DNA of 64,000 nt from positions 28,788 to 92,787 of the forward strand of contig SHMQ01000006.1 in NCBI GenBank assembly GCA_008534395.1, written 5' to 3'. Position numbers and translations under genes: made by a program. The stretch comes from Candidatus Acidulodesulfobacterium acidiphilum (lineage in GTDB: Bacteria; SZUA-79; Acidulodesulfobacterales; Acidulodesulfobacteraceae). The notes under the pieces were generated by a model. It searched no databases. It had not been told where the DNA came from and saw only the letters and a program-made list of their open reading frames with translations. Shown piece by piece: positions 34,737-43,437 of this stretch. How positions within the stretch are numbered: the first letter of the stretch is position 1; every line of letters starts with the position of its first letter.

Positions 34737-35690
34737 TTACTTGCATATTTCTTGGCTAAATGCGCCTGCATCTCCTCGAATCGTTTTAATTAATTTTCCG
34801 CCCATAAAATCTAATCCGCCTGCGTAATATTTGTCGGCGTCTTTTTTAAAATAGCCGTATGACTTTTTTAAATATATGAAATTTCCCGTTTTTGAATATA
34901 TCCACCAATAATAAAGCGCGTTTGCAAGTATGCCCGACGGTTTTCCCGACGGATTTTTTACGTTGAAAAATCTGTTTGCCTTTCTTATTTTAACGCTTTT
35001 TGCGTATTTTTTTTTAACGGTATTAATTTTCTCCGCCAAGTAATTTTCAATATCTTCCTTAGAATTAATATTCATAAAAAATTCAATTTTTAAATCCGGA
35101 TTTTTTTTTATAATATCTAATATATTATAGTAATATACGGACGGCAAAAATCTTGAAATATTCACCGAATCCTTAAAAGGAAAATTTTTTTCTAGATTCA
35201 ACGCATAATCGTTCAGCATTTCTAAAACCGCAGCCGTCTTCTTTATATTATAAATTCCAAGGAGGGGTTCTACGGTGGAATCCGGCCATAAAGGCAGTAC
35301 CGCACCGACTTTCTCCTTCTCCATTTTTTTTATAAGTTCGTTTGCCGCCGAAAAATTAAATAAAGGCGCGTCGCACTCCATAACAAGGACATATTTGCCT
35401 TTAAGATGCTTAATGCAACTGTAAATTCCTCTAAGAGGCCCTATAAAACCGCAGTTTTTATCGTCGGCTATTGCATGCGGATTTATATTCAATTTTTTTT
35501 TTAATTCGTTGCTATACCGTTCTGCGCCTTCTTTATCTCTTGCCGAAATTATTATATCGCCGCTTAATTTTAATGCGGTTTCCGCCGCTCTTTCTATAAA
35601 CGATTTTCCATTAAAATTAAAAAAAGCTTTATTTTCTCCGAATCTTTTAGATTCGCCGCCGGCAAGTATTATACAGCTTAATTTTTGCAT
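34737..35690 (-). CDS. mobA: MobA, molybdenum cofactor guanylyltransferase with extra C-terminal domain
   Basis: 317 residues; typical MobA is about 190-210. The N-terminal ~220 residues are a MobA nucleotidyltransferase: CIILAGGESKRFGENKAF, a central VMECDAPLF with the metal-binding acidic pair, and PLWPDSTVEPLLGIYN. It transfers GMP to molybdopterin. The extra ~90 residues (from about residue 228, containing FFNVKNPSGKPSGILANAL and AGGLDFMGGKLIKTIRGDAG) match no domain I recognise. They are aromatic-rich and continuous with the reading frame, so this is a fusion or an extension rather than readthrough. Confidence 0.88.
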   Translation of the reverse strand: MQKLSCIILAGGESKRFGENKAFFNFNGKSFIERAAETALKLSGDIIISARDKEGAERYSNELKKKLNINPHAIADDKNCGFIGPLRGIYSCIKHLKGKYVLVMECDAPLFNFSAANELIKKMEKEKVGAVLPLWPDSTVEPLLGIYNIKKTAAVLEMLNDYALNLEKNFPFKDSVNISRFLPSVYYYNILDIIKKNPDLKIEFFMNINSKEDIENYLAEKINTVKKKYAKSVKIRKANRFFNVKNPSGKPSGILANALYYWWIYSKTGNFIYLKKSYGYFKKDADKYYAGGLDFMGGKLIKTIRGDAGAFSQEICK

Positions 35691-35715
35691 TTAATTAAAT
35701 AGCACGGCCGCAAAA

Positions 35716-36201
35716 TTATAATTCTATCTTTATTCTGCCTCTTTGGCCGTGGCCTTCGCTTAACGTAACTTCAAAATAATTTATTGGGTTAAACATTTCC
35801 CTGTTTTTTAAATCTGAGGCGAGTTCGCCTGCGAAATAAACCGTTAAATCTTCGATATTTAACGACGGACACTTTATTTTAAAAATATCGGCTTTCGGTA
35901 TAAGATACATTTTGCCGTTAATTTCTATCCTGTAATGCTGTTCTTCCACTGCAATGCGCTGAACGCTTTCAGGGTAATCGGCTATTAATATTTTATCCTC
36001 GAACGTGGAACATATTCTTTTTATAACGGCTTTTAAGTTATAAAGATGGACTATCCTTCTTTTATCGTCGAATTCTCCGTCGATTAAAACGTCCACGTAA
36101 TGAAAATGAGGATGTATTCTCGAACAATCTCCTCTTCCAGGCACTATATGCATGCATTCAAACGTTAATCCGGCTTCTTTTCCGTTAAGTTCGACTATCA
36201 T
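35716..36201 (-). CDS. QueD/PTPS-like protein with altered active site
   Basis: 161 residues. It has the zinc and cysteine pattern of 6-pyruvoyl-tetrahydropterin synthase/QueD proteins: H18, then C26SRIHPH with C26, H30 and H32 (CX3HXH), and a C-terminal VTLSEG with the conserved glutamate position. The Asp-His pair (LDHK in QueD) appears here as FEDK, so the catalytic histidine is replaced. A canonical QueD is encoded at 48384, so this copy is not needed for queuosine. It sits between a moaA-like gene and mobA, which suggests a pterin substrate, but the reaction is unknown. Confidence 0.7.
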   Translation of the reverse strand: MIVELNGKEAGLTFECMHIVPGRGDCSRIHPHFHYVDVLIDGEFDDKRRIVHLYNLKAVIKRICSTFEDKILIADYPESVQRIAVEEQHYRIEINGKMYLIPKADIFKIKCPSLNIEDLTVYFAGELASDLKNREMFNPINYFEVTLSEGHGQRGRIKIEL

Positions 36202-36224
36202 TTAATTTTATTTACCTCTAATAT

Positions 36225-37067
36225 TTAATAATAAAAATTTTTTAGAACGCCGTTGGGCAGAAGCCTCATGCCGCTGCATCTGTCTCCGGTAGATTTACAG
36301 ACGTCGTTTACCTTTCTGCATAGCGTTATTTTAGAATTTTTAATTTTAAAAAACTGTCTGTCATTAGTATCGTCGTTTAAAAAATCTAATCCCGCTTTCT
36401 TTAACGTTAAGTATGGGTCGGCATAAAACTTAGAATATGAAGTTTCGTCGGTTTCGTTAGATAATTCTATAAACTGCAAATCGAAATCGTTATTTATGCA
36501 ATAATCTATTAATTTGTTTAAAGACGATTTTGCGGAATTTATTTTTTTTAGCAAAACTGCATCTATTTCTACATTGTATCCATAATCTTTCAAAATTTTT
36601 AAACCTGAAAGAACTTCATATAGATAATCTTTTCCGGTAATATATTTATAAAACCTTGGATCTAACGTATCTAAGCTTACCGATATTTTATCTATAATAT
36701 TGGGGCTAAGATCTTTTATTCTTTTTCTTATAAGAGTGCCGTTCGTAGTAATATATAGCTTTAAGTCATTGATATGTTTGACTTTATATAAAAGATTTTT
36801 TAAATCTTTATAGAGCAGAGGTTCGCCGCCGGTAAATTTAATTTTTTTAAGTCCGAAATTTTTAAGCGAATATACGACGTTTATTATATCTCCGGTCTGA
36901 ATAGTCGAAGAAATTTTTTTGGGAACTCCTTCGTTATGGCAGTAAAAACAATTTTCGTTGCATTTGCCTGAAAGAGAAACTCTTAAGGACGGGATTTTAA
37001 ATTTAAATCTTTCGAAATTTGAATCGTATTCTTTATTTTCAAATAATTCAAATAAATACTGTTTCAT
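36225..37067 (-). CDS. MoaA-like radical SAM enzyme, atypical C-terminus
   Basis: 280 residues, shorter than MoaA (about 320-340). The radical SAM motif is CNENCFYCHNEG (C36, C40, C43), followed by KFTGGEPLLYKDL and VSLDTLDPRFYKYITG as in MoaA, which makes 3',8-cyclo-dihydro-GTP. The C-terminal cluster that holds GTP in MoaA has spacing CX2CX13C. Here the cysteines are C250, C257 and C264, the position of the last ligand is not Cys (NGVLKNFYY-stop), and the catalytic Gly-Gly tail is absent. It may be a MoaA variant or a related enzyme with a different product. Neighbours moeA and mobA favour the molybdenum pathway. Confidence 0.78.
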   Translation of the reverse strand: MKQYLFELFENKEYDSNFERFKFKIPSLRVSLSGKCNENCFYCHNEGVPKKISSTIQTGDIINVVYSLKNFGLKKIKFTGGEPLLYKDLKNLLYKVKHINDLKLYITTNGTLIRKRIKDLSPNIIDKISVSLDTLDPRFYKYITGKDYLYEVLSGLKILKDYGYNVEIDAVLLKKINSAKSSLNKLIDYCINNDFDLQFIELSNETDETSYSKFYADPYLTLKKAGLDFLNDDTNDRQFFKIKNSKITLCRKVNDVCKSTGDRCSGMRLLPNGVLKNFYY

Positions 37068-37079
37068 AATTATTTTGTA

Positions 37080-38369
37080 TTAATATTCTATTTCGTAATC
37101 GTTTAACGTAACGTCTATAAAAGTTCCGGCCTTTAAATTCGTAATATGCTCTTCCATAACAAAACTGCCGTCGGCTTTTATCATTGGACTTAATGACCTT
37201 GCGGCGGACGGAGGTTTAGGAGCGGATATTACTTCTGCATATAAAGAATCGCCGCTCTTAGTTAACTTAACCTGAAAATATTTTCTTATGCCTTCTTCTT
37301 TTATTATATCATTTTTTAAAGCGGCTTTAACGGAAGGGTATCTTTTATATAGGTCTTTATAGTTAGACATTCTTTGAATAACAGGCCTTACAAATAGGTC
37401 GAACGTAATAAGAACGGAATAAGGCCAGCCCGCAAGCGCAAAAATAGGCGTGCCGTTATTAAGCATGCCGAACGACGTCGGCTTGCCCGGAACTAATTTT
37501 ACTCCGTGGAATAATAATTTTCCGGTCTTTTCTATAGCGGAAGGAACTAGGTCGTAAAAGTTTTTTATCTCTTTATTTTCCAAAACCAAAAAACTGGCGC
37601 CCGTTCCACCGGTAGAAACAATAAGGTCGTATTTTGAAGACTCGTCGCTTTTTTTTAAAGTTTGCGTTAATTTTTCAAAGTCGTCTTCTACCGCTCCTAT
37701 TACTTCAGGTACGCCTCCGGCATCCGACACTAAAGACTTAAGAACCGTCGTATTTATATCGTATATTTTATTTGTTTTTAACTTTTTGCCCGGCGGCGTT
37801 AGTTCGTTTCCTCCGGACAATATTCCTACCAAAGGTTTTTTATAAACGGAAACCGAACTCATTCCTATTCCGGATAGGGCGGCAATATCGCAGAATCTTA
37901 TTCTATGACCTTTCTCAAAAAGAATTTCTCCAGCCTTAATGTCGTCCCCTATGGGAGATATATACGAACCTTTTTCGAATTTCTTTTTGTAAATCATATA
38001 TCCGCCTGCATATTCTTCTACGTCTTCTATTAATACCACGCTGTCTGCATTGGGAGGAATAGGAGCGCCCGTAGTTACGAAGGCGGCTTCTCCAGAATTA
38101 AGCGGTTTTATTTCTTTTGAATAACCTGCGGTTATTTGGTTTTCTACCCTGAATTTATTTATTTTTTTTTCTAAAAAATCGCTTGATATAACCGCAAAAC
38201 CGTCAACGGCCGATCTTATAAAAGGAGGAACTTCGTTTTGAGGAATTATATCTTCCGATATTATTCTGCCGAGAGAATCTTCGACGGAAATAATTTCGCC
38301 GTCCTTAATTTTTTTAATATTTTCTGCGGTAATATCAAGTAATGTTTTAACCGTTTTTTTATCTTGCAT
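37080..38369 (-). CDS. moeA: MoeA, molybdopterin molybdenumtransferase
   Basis: 429 residues. It inserts molybdate into adenylylated molybdopterin. Visible are ISVEDSLGRIISEDI, PPFIRSAVDGFAV, VTTGAPIPPNADSVVLIED, GDDIKAGEILFEKGHRI, SGGNELTPPGKKLKTNKIYDINTTVL and VPGKPTSFGML. The usual SGGVSVGD segment reads STGGTGASFL here, a mild variant. It is the first gene after the terminator at 38387-38428, so moeA, moaA-like, ptps-like, mobA, ferredoxin and FAD oxidoreductase may start from their own promoter or by readthrough. Confidence 0.94.
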   Translation of the reverse strand: MQDKKTVKTLLDITAENIKKIKDGEIISVEDSLGRIISEDIIPQNEVPPFIRSAVDGFAVISSDFLEKKINKFRVENQITAGYSKEIKPLNSGEAAFVTTGAPIPPNADSVVLIEDVEEYAGGYMIYKKKFEKGSYISPIGDDIKAGEILFEKGHRIRFCDIAALSGIGMSSVSVYKKPLVGILSGGNELTPPGKKLKTNKIYDINTTVLKSLVSDAGGVPEVIGAVEDDFEKLTQTLKKSDESSKYDLIVSTGGTGASFLVLENKEIKNFYDLVPSAIEKTGKLLFHGVKLVPGKPTSFGMLNNGTPIFALAGWPYSVLITFDLFVRPVIQRMSNYKDLYKRYPSVKAALKNDIIKEEGIRKYFQVKLTKSGDSLYAEVISAPKPPSAARSLSPMIKADGSFVMEEHITNLKAGTFIDVTLNDYEIEY

Positions 38370-38386
38370 GAAGTTTTTATTTTTTT

Positions 38387-38428
38387 AAACAATAACGGCC
38401 GTCGATAGTTTGACGGCCGTTATTGTTT
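38387..38428. terminator. Perfect long hairpin, probable bidirectional terminator
   Basis: AAACAATAACGGCCGTC and GACGGCCGTTATTGTTT form a perfect 17-bp stem around an 8-base loop. In the minus-strand transcript the 3' arm ends in a U-rich run (UUAUUGUUU), a rho-independent terminator shape. It separates the molybdoenzyme genes (38438-42969) from moeA and the cofactor genes. Confidence 0.75.
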
Positions 38429-38437
38429 AACGTTAAT

Positions 38438-38683
38438 TTAAAAATATGGTTCTATGGGATATGTTTTTATTCCTGCTTTTTTAATCGCCTTTAAAGCTTT
38501 TTCTTCTTCTTCTAAGCTTACGAATATAGTTGCATGGTAAGGCGTCACGCTTGCGACGTTTCTTCCCACAATATGAACGTTTTCTTTTTTTAATGCTTCT
38601 TCAGCCTTGTCGAAGTCTCCGTTTACATAATCGACTCTTATAGGCGCATTATACACGGTTCCAGACTTTAGTATCTCTGCCAT
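38438..38683 (-). CDS. Small conserved-looking protein of the molybdoenzyme locus (81 residues)
   Basis: 81 residues with alternating strand-helix pattern (APIRVDYVNGDFDKAEEALKK, ATIFVSLEEEEKALKAIKKAG) suggesting a small ferredoxin-like alpha/beta fold of the ACT type, without cysteines. It follows the ferredoxin gene by 55 bp and precedes a terminator, so it ends the molybdoenzyme transcript. A good ribosome-binding site (GGAGGT) lies just upstream of its ATG. Function unknown; possible chaperone or regulatory subunit by position only. Confidence 0.65.
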   Translation of the reverse strand: MAEILKSGTVYNAPIRVDYVNGDFDKAEEALKKENVHIVGRNVASVTPYHATIFVSLEEEEKALKAIKKAGIKTYPIEPYF

Positions 38684-38738
38684 AAATAACCTCCTTGTTT
38701 TATTTTTAATATTTTTACAAATATAGTCAAATATTTAA

Positions 38739-39395
38739 TTATCCGACTTTAACCTCGTTATCGGTGTCGTTTGCATTAGACGTTCCCATTTGGCTTGGAT
38801 TAGGAGCGACAAAACCGAATAAATGTTCCGTTAATTTTCTGGCGGTCTTTTCTCTGTCGATAGTCGATATTCTGTTTATATTACCGAACCATAATGCATC
38901 GGTCGAACACAAAGTTACGCATGCAGGTAAAAGTCCGACGTCGATTCTGTGTTTGCAGTAATCGCATTTCGTTACCTTTCCGGTCGCTTCGTTAAACTGA
39001 GGAGAACCGAAAGGACAAGCGTGTATGCAAGATTTACAGCCTATGCAGGTATTAGGGTCGTTAAATACGATACCGTCTGCTCTTTTCTGCATAGAACCTG
39101 TCGGACAGGCTTTTACGCATGCCGCATCGTCGCAGTGAAAACAGTTCATGGGAAGATAAACCGTTTTTAGTTGTCCTTTTTTAATAAAATATGGTCCAAC
39201 CTGTATAACCCTCATTCTGCGGGGCCCAACGGGAAGATTGTGTTCTTTTTTACAAGATACTTCGCAAGACATACAGCCTATGCATCTTTCTACATTTACT
39301 TTCATAGAATATTTTGGAGTGGAAGACTTCAGGGTAATCCTGGAAGCTCTTTCTTCTCCAAGGTGAACTCTATCAAATCCGTATTCCGAAGACAT
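38739..39395 (-). CDS. Four-cluster ferredoxin subunit of the molybdoenzyme (DmsB/PsrB type)
   Basis: 218 residues. Four cysteine groups: CIGCMSCEVSC, CFHCDDAACVKAC, CIGCKSCIHAC and CDYCKHRIDVGLLPACVTLC, the standard order of the electron-transfer subunit of DMSO-reductase-family enzymes. No Tat or Sec signal. It lies 110 bp after the catalytic gene. The usual third, membrane-anchoring NrfD/DmsC subunit is not encoded nearby, so the complex is probably soluble. Confidence 0.92.
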   Translation of the reverse strand: MSSEYGFDRVHLGEERASRITLKSSTPKYSMKVNVERCIGCMSCEVSCKKEHNLPVGPRRMRVIQVGPYFIKKGQLKTVYLPMNCFHCDDAACVKACPTGSMQKRADGIVFNDPNTCIGCKSCIHACPFGSPQFNEATGKVTKCDYCKHRIDVGLLPACVTLCSTDALWFGNINRISTIDREKTARKLTEHLFGFVAPNPSQMGTSNANDTDNEVKVG

Positions 39396-39505
39396 ATTTA
39401 TACTCCTATTTTTTATTTAAGTTAAATTTCTTTTAACATCCGGAAATTTGCGTTTTATTGTTTTTTCAATTAATTACTCACGCAAATTTCCGGTTAAATT
39501 TAATT

Positions 39506-42049
39506 TTAGTATTTACGAATATCGCAGGAAACAGGCGTACATTCGACCGGCTCTTTAAAATTAACAAGCTTTTTCCAGCCTATGCTAAGTTCATGATATT
39601 CTTTCCAGTGATTTTTCCATTTTCCGACGATAATATTTTTATCCTGGTGCTTAGGATCCCAAACTTCCGGAAATCTTTTCTGCAAAAATTCTAGCGTCTT
39701 TTTTGCTGTGGTATCCGGATCGGTATCGCCTTTTCTATAAACCCTGCAAAGGACGGCTTTAAATTGTATCTGTCCATAAACCGGGTCTTTTATAATATCG
39801 TCTATAACGGTATTAATAGATTCATATGGATGAAACGGCTGATATCTGTCAAACCCGAAGTTTGCCCATATTCCGTCTTCAGGTACCATTTCTGTTACCC
39901 ATGCCGGACCTTCAACCCATCCTCTGTCGTTTTCTACTATAACCATGTCTCCGTCTTCGATACCCATAACCGCTGCGGTAGTAGGATTTATCTCTATATT
40001 TCTGTCGGGTTCGAGTTCGTCGTTCCACGGCCACCAGTGGCCTCCTTCATGAAAGGACTGCGCTATTCTGGTAGTATTCAGTACTAACGGATACTTCTTG
40101 GCTCTTTCAAAATTTCCGAGAGGCGATTCGGAACCCTCAACCTGCGTAGGAACTTTGTACCAGCCAATTTTCTCCAAAGCTTCGGAAGCTAGTTCGATTT
40201 TGCCGGAAGGCGTCGGGAATCTCTTGTCGGATTCGGGATAATTTTCTCCTTCTTTATACATTATCCATTTACCCCTTAAAACGGCTTCGTCGTCTTGGAA
40301 AACAGCTTCTTCTTTCGACATTACGGGCCACATCAAACCGCCTTTCGGATTTTTTTCGGGATTAAGAAGTTCGTAAGTAATACCTCTTGTAAAAGATTCC
40401 TGTTCGTTAAAGAAATCGGTCATTTTAATTTCGTTTACTCTTCCTTTATCAGGACCTTCTTTATAATATCCCCACGGATTAAATTCGACTTTGTCGAAAT
40501 GTCCGGCTTTACCTTTAAGCCTTTTCGCAAGACCGTCGAAAACATCGATATCGGCTCTGTGTTCATGCTGATAAGGTATTATTTTATTGTGCCACTGAAG
40601 AAGCCTGTTGTTTCCGTGATGGCAAACGCTGTCTGTTTCTACTGAGATTGCTATAGGAAACGCGACATGACTAAACATATATGTATGGTTTGGATATATG
40701 GAAAGATGAATATTGATTATATTTTTCTTCATCGCTTCTTCCATTTTCCATGAATTCGGAAACTGCGGCAGGTGGTCGCCGTTCCATATAATGCCCTTAA
40801 CAGGATAGGGTTTTTCATACATCATCGCATTTATTATGCACGGTACCGAACTGTCTCCCCATGATATTAATTTGTCCGTTATCTGCGGTCTTTTAAAACC
40901 CGGCAGATCGTTCAAATCGTGTCCATAATTCAGAGGAGGACGGCAGTTATGCAGCCAGTTCCAGCCGCCGCCTTTTACGCCTATAGATCCGGTAAGAGCT
41001 AACAATGCCGCTATCGACCTGTTGACGTTGTTCGAGTTATATATCTGCGCAGTACCGAGATTTCCCGTTACGGATGCCGGTCTTGCCGAGCCGAATCTTC
41101 TTGCGGCTTCTATAATCATTTCCTTGGGAACGTATGTAAGTTTTTCGGCTCTTTCAGGCGTCCATTGGGCGCATTCTTTTGCATACTCTTCAAAACCTTC
41201 AACCCATTTATCGACAAATTCTTTGTTGTAAAGTTTTTCTTTTATTATGATATTGCCCATAGCTAAAAACAATATAGCGTCCGAACCCGAACGGATTCTC
41301 ATGCCTATATCGCATTTTGAAAGCGTTGCGTTAAAACGCGGATCGACGCCTATTAAAAATGCCCCGTTATCTCTTGCATCGAGAAGGTGGGTCATCGTAA
41401 TAGTTTCCTGCGCCGCCATATTTGTGCCGACTACAAGAATACACTTGGAATTTTTCCAGTCCTGAGTAGGATTCATAAGCCTGCCGAGTCCTTTTGCGCC
41501 GAAAACATAGTTCATAGAAACGCCGGGGCTTTCACAGCATATAGGTCCCTGTCCGTAAACGTTAGGCGTACCGAATATCCTGGCGAATCTTGCGCCGCCT
41601 TCTTTATTGCCGAACGAAGACCTTCCAGTCCTGAAAACAGTCAATGCCTCAGGGCCGTATTCGTCATGAAGTTTTATTAATCTTTCGGCCGCAAAATCAA
41701 GCGCATCATCCCATGAAACCCTTTTAAAATCGTCTGATAAAGATTTCCTTATCATCGGATGATGAACTCTTAGCGGGTCATACCACCATTGAATCTGTCC
41801 GACGCCTTTAGAGCAAAGACCGCCTCTGTTCTGGGGGTGTTCCGGATCTCCCATAACATCGACAATTTTGCCGTCTTTCAAGAATATTTTAAGACCGCAT
41901 CCGCTTTCGCACATATTGGTACAAGTGGAATAGCGTACAGTGTCGTATTCTTTCGTCGATTCCTGCGGACGATGATCAGGCTTTATTTTTATAAGCCTGT
42001 TATCTTTTACGCGCATGAACTTTTCGTTTTTTAACTCCTCAAAATCCAT
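39506..42049 (-). CDS. Molybdopterin oxidoreductase catalytic subunit (DMSO-reductase family, cytoplasmic)
   Basis: 847 residues. The N-terminal [4Fe-4S] motif is C43-X3-C47-X3-C51-X27-C79. The likely Mo/W ligand is a cysteine in PICCESPG (C171 or C172); most relatives have a CH pair here. Further family features are GGARFARIFGTPN, ILVVGTNMAAQE, GVDPRFNAT and a C-terminal MGIEDGDMVIVENDRGW in the MGD-binding domain. There is no twin-arginine signal, so it works in the cytoplasm. It shares a strand with a CCG protein upstream and a ferredoxin downstream. The substrate is not evident; the sequence is neither a clear formate dehydrogenase nor nitrate reductase. Sulfur-compound or acetylene-hydratase-like chemistry cannot be excluded. 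Confidence 0.88.
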   Translation of the reverse strand: MDFEELKNEKFMRVKDNRLIKIKPDHRPQESTKEYDTVRYSTCTNMCESGCGLKIFLKDGKIVDVMGDPEHPQNRGGLCSKGVGQIQWWYDPLRVHHPMIRKSLSDDFKRVSWDDALDFAAERLIKLHDEYGPEALTVFRTGRSSFGNKEGGARFARIFGTPNVYGQGPICCESPGVSMNYVFGAKGLGRLMNPTQDWKNSKCILVVGTNMAAQETITMTHLLDARDNGAFLIGVDPRFNATLSKCDIGMRIRSGSDAILFLAMGNIIIKEKLYNKEFVDKWVEGFEEYAKECAQWTPERAEKLTYVPKEMIIEAARRFGSARPASVTGNLGTAQIYNSNNVNRSIAALLALTGSIGVKGGGWNWLHNCRPPLNYGHDLNDLPGFKRPQITDKLISWGDSSVPCIINAMMYEKPYPVKGIIWNGDHLPQFPNSWKMEEAMKKNIINIHLSIYPNHTYMFSHVAFPIAISVETDSVCHHGNNRLLQWHNKIIPYQHEHRADIDVFDGLAKRLKGKAGHFDKVEFNPWGYYKEGPDKGRVNEIKMTDFFNEQESFTRGITYELLNPEKNPKGGLMWPVMSKEEAVFQDDEAVLRGKWIMYKEGENYPESDKRFPTPSGKIELASEALEKIGWYKVPTQVEGSESPLGNFERAKKYPLVLNTTRIAQSFHEGGHWWPWNDELEPDRNIEINPTTAAVMGIEDGDMVIVENDRGWVEGPAWVTEMVPEDGIWANFGFDRYQPFHPYESINTVIDDIIKDPVYGQIQFKAVLCRVYRKGDTDPDTTAKKTLEFLQKRFPEVWDPKHQDKNIIVGKWKNHWKEYHELSIGWKKLVNFKEPVECTPVSCDIRKY

Positions 42050-42084
42050 TTTTTTACCTCCGTTTTAATTAAAGTATTTTTATT

Positions 42085-42969
42085 TTATAACCGGCACTCT
42101 TCCGATATTAAGCTTTCTGATTCGACTTCGCTGCGGGATATATAGTTTAATAATTCCCCGCAATCGTCAATGTCAAGTATATAACCTATAAATTCTACCA
42201 ATCCTATTACGGGCGCAAATATATCAAGGTCGGACAATTTCATGCCGTCGTCAATATTTTTTTCGCACATGGAACAAACCGTGACTATATAGTCTGAATT
42301 TGTTTCGTCGGCTTTTTTATTTATCAGCTTGAAAAAATTATCGGCTATATTTGCGTTTTCAATTCTTTTAGAATGTATCGGGGTCATATTTTGCAATTTT
42401 TCGCCTCCACAACAATCATTGAAAATATTAACTTCGGCACCCATAATATTAAATATTTTTTTTAAAGATTCTATTTTAGCTTCGTTTTTATAACATCCGA
42501 CATAAAGAAGTATGGAGTTCCCTTTTATTTTTGACGGAACGGTTTTTAGCAGTTTGTCTTCGGTAGCGGCATCTGCAATTATATCGATAATATGAATTGC
42601 TCCCGTCTTTGAAGGATCCGACTCTTTAAGCATCGCATTAAACGGCCTAAGACTATAATCCGCCTGTTTTCTAAACATGGAATCGGAATTTATAAGTTTA
42701 ACGGATTCGTTTATCTGATTTACGCATACCGAACAGCCGGAATATAAAAAATTTTCGCCGCCATTCTGACATAAACCTAAATTTCTCAGGGGCATTACCG
42801 CTTTATTAAAAAAATCCGGCTTATAGTGCGATGGCGGAGCACCGCAGCAGTTCCATTCGGAAACCGGCTTAATATCTATATCTAATGCTCTAAAAATGTT
42901 TTCTATTTTTGTTTTAGGGTCGTAAGAATTTGCGCAGCCCGGAAAATAAATAATATGATTTTTCAACAT
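42085..42969 (-). CDS. CCG-domain (HdrB-like) protein of the molybdoenzyme locus
   Basis: 294 residues, HdrB length. Two CCG-type domains: IIYFPGCAN with CCGAPPSH and CSVC in the first half, CCGGEKLQN and CSMC in the second. It lacks membrane segments. It is 35 bp upstream of the molybdoenzyme gene and probably forms the first gene of that transcript. By analogy with HdrB and SdhE it may carry a noncubane cluster that exchanges electrons with a thiol/disulfide or with a quinone. It is the third HdrB-like protein of the window. Confidence 0.85.
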   Translation of the reverse strand: MLKNHIIYFPGCANSYDPKTKIENIFRALDIDIKPVSEWNCCGAPPSHYKPDFFNKAVMPLRNLGLCQNGGENFLYSGCSVCVNQINESVKLINSDSMFRKQADYSLRPFNAMLKESDPSKTGAIHIIDIIADAATEDKLLKTVPSKIKGNSILLYVGCYKNEAKIESLKKIFNIMGAEVNIFNDCCGGEKLQNMTPIHSKRIENANIADNFFKLINKKADETNSDYIVTVCSMCEKNIDDGMKLSDLDIFAPVIGLVEFIGYILDIDDCGELLNYISRSEVESESLISEECRL

Positions 42970-42992
42970 TAAACCTATATTTTATTTTTAAA

Positions 42993-43021
42993 AGTGTACT
43001 TAAAAAAAATAGATTAGACAA
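42993..43021 (-). promoter_or_regulatory. Candidate promoter of the molybdoenzyme operon
   Basis: Minus strand TTGTCT (43016-43021), 17-bp spacer, TACACT (42993-42998), immediately upstream of the CCG gene. Four of six matches at each box; tentative. Confidence 0.35.
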
Positions 43022-43226
43022 TTGCTGTATTTTTTACATCCTTTTTAGTTTATTACAAAAAAAAAATTAAATCAATATTTTTTTTAAAAAAATATAACAT
43101 TGTTTTTAAATTGAAGATAAATAAATATAAAATATAAGCGCCTTGCATGTTTATCTATTTAATATTTTATAAACCTTTAAAGAGGATTGATTTATTAGGA
43201 AGGTTAATTGCGCTTTTATTTAAAGG

Positions 43227-43302
<76 letters not shown>

Positions 43303-43437
43303 ATTAAACATGATAAGTTTTATTATATTATCATAAAACTTATTTAAATACAAATATTTTTAAGCGTGCCGTTTAATTTTTATACGGAGAGACGTAAAAA
43401 AAGACTCTAAAAACTAAAAATCAGATAAATATCTTTA

